Shown here in pieces: positions 34,112 to 42,161 of a stretch of 64,000 bases of DNA (the first letter of the stretch is position 1; each line of letters opens with the position of its first letter). The stretch comes from Pseudomonadota bacterium (lineage in GTDB: Bacteria; Pseudomonadota; Gammaproteobacteria; Burkholderiales; Burkholderiaceae_B). Below the pieces are notes generated by a model that searched no databases, had not been told where the DNA came from, and saw only the letters and a list, made by a program, of their open reading frames with translations. The position numbers and the translations under genes were made by a program. The stretch is taken from contig JAFAEO010000004.1 of NCBI GenBank assembly GCA_023423975.1, positions 62,001-126,000 of the forward strand, in the 5' to 3' direction.

Positions 34112-35122
34112 CTAAAAGTGTTCAACCACGATTTTGCCTTTTGTGGATCCCGTCTCGATACGGCGATGGGCTTCACGCATATTGGCTGCATTGATTGGAG
34201 AGAGCACCTCGGCAACCGTGGTACGCAGGCGACCGGCGTCAATTTCATTTGCAACAAAGCACAGTAACTGGTGCTGTTCAATCATGTCTGGCGTCTGGTG
34301 CATCGACCGCGCGAACATGAATTCCCAATGCAGGCTCGCCGCCTTGGTCTTCATGCCAGCCATCGGCATCGGCAGGTCGGTGTCATCAATAGAGACGATT
34401 GCGCCCTGCGCACGAATCAATTCGACTGCAGCTTCCCAGTGGCGCATATCGTTAAAAATGGCAATATAGTCAACGTTTTGAAAACCTGCTGCGCGCATCT
34501 GCTCGACCAGTGGTTCGCGGTGATTGATGACGTGATCTGCGCCGAGCTTTTTTACCCAGGAGATTGTTGCGGGGCGCGAAGCCGTGGCGATGACTGTCAG
34601 ACCCGCGCGCTTGGCCAACTGGATGCCGATCGAACCGACCCCTCCCGCACCGCCGATGATCAAAACCGACTTACCCTTATCCGCTCCGTCGCGATCAATA
34701 CGTAACCGGTCGAAAAATGCCTCGTAAGCCGTGATTGTTGTCAGCGGCAGCGCTGCGGCTTCAGCGAAGCCCAGGCTTTTGGGCTTGTGTCCGACGATAC
34801 GTTCGTCGACTAAATGAAATTGCTGGTTGGTGCCAGGTCTTGTCAGGTCGCCTGCATAGTAGACTTCATCGCCGGGCTTGAACAGGGTAACCTCAGACCC
34901 GACTGACTCGACGATTCCGGATGCGTCATAGCCGATAATGCGCGGTTGTGATTCAACCTTGCTCTTGGGCGCGCGCACTTTCACGTCGACCGGATTGATT
35001 GCGACCGCCTGGACTGCAACGAGGATGTCGCGACCCTGAGGCACGGGTTTTGGCAGCTCAACGTCGAGGAAGGATTCCGGATCCGAGACGGGCAGGTAAC
35101 GAGTAAAGCCGACGGCTTTCAT
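34112..35122 (-). CDS. Quinone-oxidoreductase-like medium-chain dehydrogenase
   Basis: 336 residues. It has a GroES-like N-terminal domain and an NADPH-binding site GGAGGVGSIGIQLAK at about 155-170, and it lacks the zinc-binding cysteine set. This fits the zinc-independent NADPH:quinone reductase / alkenal reductase group. It is followed, within the same strand block, by a DUF3955 gene and an old yellow enzyme, which suggests a shared role against reactive electrophiles. Confidence 0.85.
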   Translation of the reverse strand: MKAVGFTRYLPVSDPESFLDVELPKPVPQGRDILVAVQAVAINPVDVKVRAPKSKVESQPRIIGYDASGIVESVGSEVTLFKPGDEVYYAGDLTRPGTNQQFHLVDERIVGHKPKSLGFAEAAALPLTTITAYEAFFDRLRIDRDGADKGKSVLIIGGAGGVGSIGIQLAKRAGLTVIATASRPATISWVKKLGADHVINHREPLVEQMRAAGFQNVDYIAIFNDMRHWEAAVELIRAQGAIVSIDDTDLPMPMAGMKTKAASLHWEFMFARSMHQTPDMIEQHQLLCFVANEIDAGRLRTTVAEVLSPINAANMREAHRRIETGSTKGKIVVEHF

Positions 35123-35279
35123 TTAGTACTCCTTAAAGGTAAATATGCAGATAATCTGCGCTTGATTTGCGACGCCTGCTGCTCCCGAGAGAGACAGCAA
35201 GCCAAGTATTCGAGCTGAATATGTGCGCGGTTGTATTACCGCTCTTGGTCAGATCAGATTAAGAGACGGCGCCGGTGAA

Positions 35280-35498
35280 TCACTCACCGCGCGAAGACCA
35301 TCGCTTGTATGCCAGGCAGATGCCGCGGATTAGCAGTCCCAGAACCCCAAATAAGATCAGGACGAAGCCGATAGGAAGCAGCCCGAAAGGCTCATGGAGA
35401 TGGCCGTCTGCGTCAATCGAACTGCCGATCAGTTTGAACAGGACGAAGCAGGCCAGCCCTGCCAAGATTAAAATGACTGCTGCGACTGTAAGCTTCAT
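35280..35498 (-). CDS. DUF3955-family small membrane protein
   Basis: 72 residues with two hydrophobic helices (VAAVILILAGLACFVLFKL and FGLLPIGFVLILFGVLGLL) joined by a short acidic loop. The function is unknown. The frame opens at 35552; ATG 35498 with a GGAG site upstream is preferred because it begins the first helix. Confidence 0.72.
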   Translation of the reverse strand: MKLTVAAVILILAGLACFVLFKLIGSSIDADGHLHEPFGLLPIGFVLILFGVLGLLIRGICLAYKRWSSRGE

Positions 35499-35568
35499 AG
35501 GCGTGACTCCGGAAAGTTTATGATCGTCGTGTCTGGTTGAAATTTCATTCAATCAGACTCAGAGCAGG

Positions 35569-36681
35569 TCACGCCGCCTCTGCCTGCGCAGGATAGGTCG
35601 TATAACCCCATTCATTGCCGCCAAATAACGAAGCGCTGTCAAAATCTGCCAACGGCAGATGCTCACGAAAACGGCGCACCAAGTCTGGATTGGCAATGAA
35701 CGGCCGGCCAAAGGCGATCAGGTCGGCATAGCCCTTGTCCAGCATGTCCTCGGCGCGGGCCTGGTCGTATTTGCCAGCCACGATGATCGCACCACCGAAG
35801 GCTTCGCGAATGTCCCGTCGGAATGCGTCGGTGAACTGTGGGGCATCGTCCCAGTCAGCCTCGACCAGATGAATATAGGCAATACCAAGCGTATTCAGAT
35901 AACGTGCTGCCTCCTGAATCGTTGGCAGAATATCGGGACAAGCCATGCCGCGTGCTGTCAGAAATGGTGCCAGGCGGATGCCCACGTGCTGCGCCCCTAC
36001 TTCTTCGGCCACCGCAGCCACCACTTCTTTCAGAAAGCGCAGCCGGTTTTCGCGCGAACCCCCGTAACCGTCGGTGCGAAGATTGGATGATGTGCGCAGG
36101 AACTGATCAATCAGGTAGCCGTTGGCGCCATGAATTTCTACCCCGTCAAAGCCAGCATCCATTGCGCGGCGCGCGCCAGCGCGAAAATCATTGATGATCG
36201 TGTGAATTTCCTCCAGACTCAATGCACGTGGCGTCGGGCACGCCACCATGCTGCCTTGCCCGGAGGTCGGATCAACCATCCAGATGGAACCCTCGAACGG
36301 TACAGCCGAAGGCGCCACTGGCAGTGCGCCGCCATGGAAATTGGGATGCGACATGCGACCCACATGCCATAGCTGCAGGAAGATGCGCCCGCCCTTCGCA
36401 TGCACAGCGTCAGTTACCTGCCTCCACCCGGCTACCTGGTCATCATTATGGATACCAGGCGTGAAAGAGTATCCCTTGCCTTGCGGCGAGATTTGGGTGG
36501 CTTCCGAAACAATCAGGCCGGCACTCGCGCGCTGGGCGTAATATTCAGCGTTCAATTCATTGGGTATGTCGCCCGGTTGTGTGCTGCGTGCACGCGTCAT
36601 GGGCGCCATTACCATGCGATTGGGCAGGCTTAGTGTACCGAGTTGGAAAGGACGAAACAGCTTATCTGAGGTCGTAGTCAT
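35569..36681 (-). CDS. Old yellow enzyme family alkene reductase
   Basis: A 370-residue FMN enzyme that reduces activated C=C bonds, and often nitro compounds, with NADPH. Diagnostic blocks: NRMVMAPMTRARS, QLWHVGRMSHP, the substrate-binding His/Asn pair in GVEIHGANGYLIDQFLR, and the phosphate-binding IAFGRPFIANPDLV. The frame opens at 36738; ATG 36681 gives the standard N-terminus. A VOC-family gene lies immediately upstream on the same strand, and a LysR gene is divergent. Confidence 0.93.
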   Translation of the reverse strand: MTTTSDKLFRPFQLGTLSLPNRMVMAPMTRARSTQPGDIPNELNAEYYAQRASAGLIVSEATQISPQGKGYSFTPGIHNDDQVAGWRQVTDAVHAKGGRIFLQLWHVGRMSHPNFHGGALPVAPSAVPFEGSIWMVDPTSGQGSMVACPTPRALSLEEIHTIINDFRAGARRAMDAGFDGVEIHGANGYLIDQFLRTSSNLRTDGYGGSRENRLRFLKEVVAAVAEEVGAQHVGIRLAPFLTARGMACPDILPTIQEAARYLNTLGIAYIHLVEADWDDAPQFTDAFRRDIREAFGGAIIVAGKYDQARAEDMLDKGYADLIAFGRPFIANPDLVRRFREHLPLADFDSASLFGGNEWGYTTYPAQAEAA

Positions 36682-36734
36682 GGAGAGTCTTCTGATAAAT
36701 ATAGGAAAGCGATTAAATTGTTTGCAACGGCAGA

Positions 36735-37241
36735 TCAACGATCGTCTTTTGTCGGCGCCACCCAGGTGGTACCGTAAAAATGACTGACAGCATTTTCTGT
36801 ATCATCCGGCACATCGAGCTCGACCACGAAATTGCCCGGCAACTGTACAAAGATTTGCGCAATGTTGCCGTCTGGGATGCGCGCCACTTTGAAAGGCAGC
36901 GCGGTGCGCTCAAGTCGCTCGATCACCCGGGACGCCGGCTGTGAGCTTTTAAAGGCAATATGATTAAAGCTCAGTTCGCCTGCTTGTGCTGACAGCGAGG
37001 TGTCCTCAATTGCATGCACAACAGCTTGCTGCCCCTCATAGAGCCAGCTACCGGGAAACGGAAACGGCGGGCGAGGTCCCGCCTTAAAATCCATCACGCC
37101 TTCGAAAAGCGTGACCAGCGCGTGGTCTGCCCCCATGGAAACGCTGACATGATCAAAATGCCAGTTCTGCTGCGCAATAGCGGGCGGGACGGCATCGTCT
37201 GCCGGCGGTGGTTCAGGGTTGTGCGTGCGGCGAGTGTTCAT
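36735..37241 (-). CDS. VOC/glyoxalase-superfamily protein
   Basis: 168 residues. The beta-alpha-beta-beta-beta pattern of the vicinal-oxygen-chelate fold is suggested by NWHFDHVSVSMGADH, LSFNHIAFKSSQ and NFVVELDVPDD, which place metal-ligand-like His and Glu residues. The substrate is unknown. It probably shares a transcript with the old yellow enzyme gene 54 bases downstream. ATG 37241 was chosen over 37313 because residues before it are not family-like. Confidence 0.65.
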   Translation of the reverse strand: MNTRRTHNPEPPPADDAVPPAIAQQNWHFDHVSVSMGADHALVTLFEGVMDFKAGPRPPFPFPGSWLYEGQQAVVHAIEDTSLSAQAGELSFNHIAFKSSQPASRVIERLERTALPFKVARIPDGNIAQIFVQLPGNFVVELDVPDDTENAVSHFYGTTWVAPTKDDR

Positions 37242-37405
37242 AATGTGAGCGTTTCCTGAAGTAGCGCGATGAAGAGCCGTATGTTTTGAATCAAACAGGC
37301 GCAAGCGCAGCATCGTTTATAAGAGGATAAGCATTTCTGCCTGGGAGACTTCGGTGGCAAATCAACGTTAAGAGATAATGAAAGCATCTTACTGCTTGGT
37401 CTATA

Positions 37406-37442
37406 TTTGAAAAAGTAGCCGCTTTTTGCAAGCTTTTTCAAA
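37406..37442. repeat. Inverted repeat in the VOC/LysR intergenic region
   Basis: TTTGAAAAAG (37406-37415) and CTTTTTCAAA (37433-37442) are perfect complements separated by 17 bases, 41 bases before the LysR start codon. It could be a regulator site or a hairpin in the leader. Confidence 0.4.
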
Positions 37443-37483
37443 AATAATTTGATAATAGAGCAAACATTTTCTAAAATTCACTA

Positions 37484-38407
37484 ATGAAAGCCCTTACTGA
37501 CCTGGACATTTTTGTGCGCACCGCAGATAACGGCAGTCTGTCAGCGACGGCGCGCGCGCTGGATCTGACGCCGGCGGCTGCCAGCGCAGCGCTAAAGCGT
37601 CTGGAGGCTGAGCTAGGTGTCCAATTGTTCCTGCGTTCGACCCGCAGCTTGCGGCTAACGCCTCATGGCGAACTTTTTTTGGAGAAGTGTCGTCCAGCCT
37701 TGGCGACGCTGCAACAAGCGAGCCAGGAACTGGCCACGGGCGAACAGGCTATACAGGGCGTACTAAAATTGTCCGCGCCATCCGATTTCGGACGCAACCT
37801 TTTGCTGCCATGGCTGAACGATTTCCAGGAGCTGTATCCTGAGGTCGCCATCAGGTTGCAATTGTCGGATCGCATGGCAAATGTCTATAGCGATCCCGTG
37901 GATGCGGCTTTTAGGTACGGCAAGCCGCCTGATTCCAGTCTGGTGGCCTTGCCTGTAGCGCCTTCAAACCGCCGAGTATTGTGCGCCTCGCCTGCCTACA
38001 TCGAGAAGTACGGTGCGCCGGCGACACCGCATGAACTGACCGGGCATGATTGCATGTGTTTCATGTTCGGCGAAGACATACATGATCGGTGGCGGTTTTC
38101 ACTTGGGGATGGCCCCGAGGTCGTGGTGCGGGTCAGGAGTGTCAATGTCTCCAACGACGGAGATGCGGTGCGTCGCTGGGCCCTGTTGGGCAAGGGTATC
38201 GTTTACAAAGCGGGCTTTGACGTTAGCGCAGATTTGGCCGCTGGACGGTTGCGGGTTCTGTGTCCCGACTGGACGACCGAGGCAGCGCCGCTATTTCTGG
38301 TCGTGCCCGGCCGCCGCCAATTGACGCCTCTGTTAAGGCGTTTGCGCGACTTCATCGCGCATCGCACAATGGCTTTGAACACGAATGCCGTCCAACAAGA
38401 GGCTTAA
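37484..38407 (+). CDS. LysR-family transcriptional regulator
   Basis: 307 residues. The helix-turn-helix reads ADNGSLSATARALDLTPAAASAALKRLEAELG, followed by a periplasmic-binding-like effector domain. It is divergent from the VOC and old yellow enzyme genes, its probable targets. The effector is unknown. Confidence 0.92.
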   Translation: MKALTDLDIFVRTADNGSLSATARALDLTPAAASAALKRLEAELGVQLFLRSTRSLRLTPHGELFLEKCRPALATLQQASQELATGEQAIQGVLKLSAPSDFGRNLLLPWLNDFQELYPEVAIRLQLSDRMANVYSDPVDAAFRYGKPPDSSLVALPVAPSNRRVLCASPAYIEKYGAPATPHELTGHDCMCFMFGEDIHDRWRFSLGDGPEVVVRVRSVNVSNDGDAVRRWALLGKGIVYKAGFDVSADLAAGRLRVLCPDWTTEAAPLFLVVPGRRQLTPLLRRLRDFIAHRTMALNTNAVQQEA

Positions 38408-38586
38408 TTTTTTCAGCGTGGGTGGCTTGCCGTCATACTTAAGTTTCACGACATTGAGCAGGCTTACAGGCCGGCGCCAGAATCACCACTGGTCGCTCCT
38501 TATTTCGAGCCCGACCGTAAGCCGATCTAAGCAACAGCCAAACAGTCCCGATAAAGGCGATGCTTATAGATACCGGAAACATGGAT

Positions 38587-38690
38587 ATTCCTGGTCTCTG
38601 GTGAGATCTAAAACAATTAATTGAAATGGCGAGATATCTTGTCCTTAAGACGGGACGTCGTTATCTCGCTCATATGGGAATCGACCAGGG
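38587..38690. repeat. Nested inverted repeats
   Basis: Three nested pairings: TTCCTGGTC (38587-38595) with GACCAGGGA (38682-38690, one mismatch), GCGAGATA (38629-38636) with TATCTCGC (38662-38669), and GTCC (38641-38644) with GGAC (38653-38656). Together they could fold a structured element of about 104 bases. I find no coding frame here. It may be a regulatory RNA, a site-specific recombination target or a relic of a mobile element end. Confidence 0.4.
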
Positions 38691-39253
38691 ACTCTGAAAC
38701 AGCCTTCACAACGAGACTGAATATATCATGCCCAGCGCACTCATATTGAGCCGCATCCTGCCCGCTTCGCCCTCTTCCTACTTCCTATGTACATAGGCAT
38801 AAATGTAAATTCAGCCTGGCAAAAGATTAGTTAATTGTCATGGTTGTGACTAAATATTTCCATGATTGTTTTTCGGAATCAAAAATTTCATATAGGAAAT
38901 ACCGGTAGGCAAACGCCAAGGCGCACAATTTTTTGCCAATTCTTAGCTGCCTTAGATTGCAAAGGAAAGTCAAGTTAGTGACAAACGTCGCCCATTTTCG
39001 GTTTATTTCACTTTAATTACACGCAAAAAATATCATATTAAACATGCTATATTAATGTAATAATTAAATGCTGCATTTGCACATTTAATAAGCAAGCCTT
39101 CATTTTTACGAATAAAAAAATAAGTTTTTGTAGCGATTCTAAACGGGTGTGTGGTTGTACGGACTTCATGATTCCGGTAAGTTGAATGTAACAAACCTCA
39201 ATAGCCCCACCAGCAGCTTTCTACAAAATAACCAACTGCTGTTTGAGCTTCAT
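38691..39253. other. AT-rich leader region of the VgrG cluster
   Basis: This stretch holds no supportable gene. From about 38800 it is strongly AT-rich, with several possible -10 boxes (for example around 39048-39056), the usual look of DNA silenced by nucleoid proteins upstream of type VI cargo genes. The promoter of vgrG should lie here, but I cannot place it exactly. Confidence 0.45.
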
Positions 39254-39263
39254 GGAGAGAAAA

Positions 39264-41663
39264 ATGGATATGCCTTCCCTCATAGAATTTCGGCCCATCG
39301 TAGCCCACACCCCGCTAGAAGGTGTCCTGGCTTTCAGGCAAATGTCCGGCACAGAAGCCTTGTCCAGTCTGTTTGAATTTGAAGTCGAACTGGTAGCCGA
39401 ATCCTATAGCCTTGATTTGCAGCAGTTGCTGGGCAAGTCGCTTACTATAGAAATCGAATCTCCTTCCGGGTCCAGATATCTTGATGGGCAAATCACCAAA
39501 TGCGTTATGGTGGGCCGGGAAAACAGCAGCTCTCGTTACTACATCTATCGTGCGACCGTACGCCCCTGGCTTTGGTATTTGACCCAAACTTCCGATAACA
39601 AGATTTTCCAGCAAAAAACTGTGCCTGATGTGATTCGCGAAGTGCTGGGCGATTATGATTTCCCGTTTGAAATCAAACTCAACGGCACATATCGTAACTG
39701 GGAATACTGCGTCCAGTACCAGGAAACAGACTTTGCCTTCATCAGTCGCCTGATGGAGCATGAAGGTATTTATTACTACTTCCAGCATAAGAACGGGTCG
39801 CATACGCTGGTCATTACAGATGACATTGCTACGCACGGGCCGCAGCCGGCCTACGCCACCGTGCCTTATTACGGCCCCGATCGCCTGGCACACCCGCAAG
39901 AAGAATATGTATCTGCCTGGGAAATTGCGGCGCAAATCACGCCCGACGGGTACGCTACGACTGATTACGATTTCACCAAACCACGCGCCAGCCTGGAGGC
40001 TATCTCACGCAATTCGGGGGGATCACAATCGGGCAATCTGGAAATGTTCGAATGGCAAGGCGGTTACCAGGAACCCAACCACGGTGAACAATACTCACGC
40101 GTGCGCCTTGAAGAACTGCAAAGTGTACGCGAGCAGATTGCCGGCGTGACCAATGCACGCGGCATCGCCCCCGGATACACATTCAGCTTAAAGAATCATC
40201 CTCGCCAAAGTGAGAATCGCGAGTACCTGGTTGTCAGCGTCAGCTATCGCATGAGCGTCGCTGGCTATGCCAGTGGCACAGGCATGGAGGATTTCTATGA
40301 AGAAACTTTTACCGCTCTGCCAGCTAACCTGCAATATCGCGCCGCTCGCCATACGCCGGTCCCCCACACGCACGGCCCGCAAACGGCAGCCGTCGTCGGT
40401 CCGGCAGGGGAACAGATCTGGACCGACCAGTATGGTCGCATCAAGGTGCAATTTCACTGGGATCGCTACGGTAAAAAGAATGAAAACAGCTCTTGCTGGG
40501 TTCGCGTATCGAGCCCTTGGGCCGGAGGTGGTTTTGGCGGCCTGCAACTGCCCCGTATCAACGATGAAGTCGTCGTTGATTTCATCGGCGGGTGCCCTGA
40601 TCGCCCACTCGTACTTGGCCGGGTCTACAACGCCAATAACATGCCACCCGTAGAACTGCCCGCCCAAGCGTCGCAAAGCGGGTTTCGCAGCCAATCCGTG
40701 CATGGCGATCCATCCATGGCGAACTGGTTACTGTTCGAAGACAAGCTGGGTGCCGAAATGGCCCATATGAAAGCCCAGTTGAACATGCTGCTTGAAATCA
40801 ATAACGACTGTGATCATCACATTGGCAATAATCATAAAACAACAGTCGGCGGCTGCCAGCACGTGACGGTTCAGCAGGAGTCGCATATTACTCGGCAGGG
40901 CATTACGAACGAACAGCTCAACGCTGCTGTACGTCGCGAGATCAATGCAAACTACAACACCATTATTAACGGGGTACTGAATTCAGAACATACCGGTAAT
41001 TTGATTGATCAACGGACGGGCGAGGTCGTAAAAAGCCAGATGGGCTCGATCACCGATACTGTCGAAGGCAATATCACACGCGAACTGACTGGCAACAAGA
41101 CCTCTTCGCAAACAGGTGACTTGACATCTACGATCAACGGAATGATCGAAGAAAAACTAAACGGCAATCACAACAGAACCGTCACGGGAAACATGAACAC
41201 AACCTACAACGGCAGCACGACAACCACAACCAACGGCAATCGTACAGGAACGGTGCATGGCGTAAGCACGGACACCATATTCGGCTTACGCCAAACGTAT
41301 ACCGTTGGCCCGGCAATTACGGCAGCTATCATCGGTGTAAGCGGATACGCCATCAACGCCACGGTCACCGGTGCGAATATTTCTGCCCATGGCGTTACCG
41401 GTATATTGGCTGGCTATGACTGGAAAACTGCCGCTGCGAAATCTCGCGTGACCGGCATAGATGCAGAGCTGGCCGGTTCAAAGACCAGCATCAAGGGAAT
41501 TTTAAGCAGTATCAAAGCGGTTGAAAATGATGTGGGTGCGGTACAAAACGATATTATCGCAACCCGGCAGGAAATGGGTGGTTTGGATAACAAGCTCAAA
41601 GGGGCACGCCTGCGCATCGGCGGTATTACTGTGCGAGGCACGGGCCTGGACCTGACGGCGTGA
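39264..41663 (+). CDS. vgrG: Type VI secretion spike protein VgrG with repetitive C-terminal extension
   Basis: 799 residues. The first 480 or so are the gp27/gp5-like VgrG core (SSLFEFEVELVAES, YCVQYQETDFAFISRLMEHEGIYYYF, DQYGRIKVQFHWDRYGKKNE, SCWVRVSSPWAGGGFGGL). The extension then has a series of short Gly-Asn-containing repeats (TGNL, EGNI, TGNK, TGDL, NGNH, TGNM, NGNR) that should prolong the beta-helical needle. A hydrophobic stretch (TAAIIGVSGYAINATVTG) and a coiled-coil-like tail come last. No enzymatic toxin domain is recognised. ATG 39264 follows GGAGAG. Confidence 0.93.
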   Translation: MDMPSLIEFRPIVAHTPLEGVLAFRQMSGTEALSSLFEFEVELVAESYSLDLQQLLGKSLTIEIESPSGSRYLDGQITKCVMVGRENSSSRYYIYRATVRPWLWYLTQTSDNKIFQQKTVPDVIREVLGDYDFPFEIKLNGTYRNWEYCVQYQETDFAFISRLMEHEGIYYYFQHKNGSHTLVITDDIATHGPQPAYATVPYYGPDRLAHPQEEYVSAWEIAAQITPDGYATTDYDFTKPRASLEAISRNSGGSQSGNLEMFEWQGGYQEPNHGEQYSRVRLEELQSVREQIAGVTNARGIAPGYTFSLKNHPRQSENREYLVVSVSYRMSVAGYASGTGMEDFYEETFTALPANLQYRAARHTPVPHTHGPQTAAVVGPAGEQIWTDQYGRIKVQFHWDRYGKKNENSSCWVRVSSPWAGGGFGGLQLPRINDEVVVDFIGGCPDRPLVLGRVYNANNMPPVELPAQASQSGFRSQSVHGDPSMANWLLFEDKLGAEMAHMKAQLNMLLEINNDCDHHIGNNHKTTVGGCQHVTVQQESHITRQGITNEQLNAAVRREINANYNTIINGVLNSEHTGNLIDQRTGEVVKSQMGSITDTVEGNITRELTGNKTSSQTGDLTSTINGMIEEKLNGNHNRTVTGNMNTTYNGSTTTTTNGNRTGTVHGVSTDTIFGLRQTYTVGPAITAAIIGVSGYAINATVTGANISAHGVTGILAGYDWKTAAAKSRVTGIDAELAGSKTSIKGILSSIKAVENDVGAVQNDIIATRQEMGGLDNKLKGARLRIGGITVRGTGLDLTA

Positions 41664-41669
41664 TGTCGC

Positions 41670-42143
41670 ATGAGTGAATTTACGCCCCGTCCCGAAAATC
41701 GGTGGCTCACGCTATTTGTTGAGTTTTGCCAGTTGCTGCCGCTGATATTGGGTATCCCGATGCTTATCGTGGGCCTTTTCTATCTGGCCCAGGGCGAACT
41801 TGTCGGTGCAATCGGCATCCTTCTGGGCGCGGCTCTGACGCTACTCATCTTCTTCTTTGGGATGCTTCCGCAACTGCGCATGGACTGGCGGCAGCGGCGC
41901 CTGCGCGCAAGTGGCATTGCTGCGGAGGGCGAAATCATACAGAGTGAATTTTCAGGGACGCTGATCAACAATCTGCCGCAGTATCGCCTGCAGATTCGCT
42001 ATATCCATCCCGATACCAGGCAGGAACATATCGCCAAAACATTACTGGTGGTCAATTACTCCGTTGCGGCGTCCCTGACACCGGGCGCGAGCGTTCCCCT
42101 GAAGGTCAGTCGAGAGCGCCCAGATCATATCGCGATCGCTTAA
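41670..42143 (+). CDS. DUF3592-like membrane protein
   Basis: 157 residues: two N-terminal membrane helices (LLPLILGIPMLIVGLFYLA; IGILLGAALTLLIFFFGML), then a small beta-rich domain with RASGIAAEGEIIQSEF and YRLQIRYIHPDT, as in DUF3592 proteins. It lies six bases after vgrG and 18 before the DUF2169 gene, so it belongs to the cargo operon. It could be a membrane-bound immunity or accessory protein; its function is unknown. Confidence 0.7.
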   Translation: MSEFTPRPENRWLTLFVEFCQLLPLILGIPMLIVGLFYLAQGELVGAIGILLGAALTLLIFFFGMLPQLRMDWRQRRLRASGIAAEGEIIQSEFSGTLINNLPQYRLQIRYIHPDTRQEHIAKTLLVVNYSVAASLTPGASVPLKVSRERPDHIAIA

Positions 42144-42161
42144 TCCGGGGTTTGTTCAATT

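Noticed and set aside
40950..41270. Repeated pattern in vgrG considered as a tandem or CRISPR-like repeat
   Set aside because: The repetition is at amino-acid level, within an open frame, with variable nucleotides and no constant spacer length.
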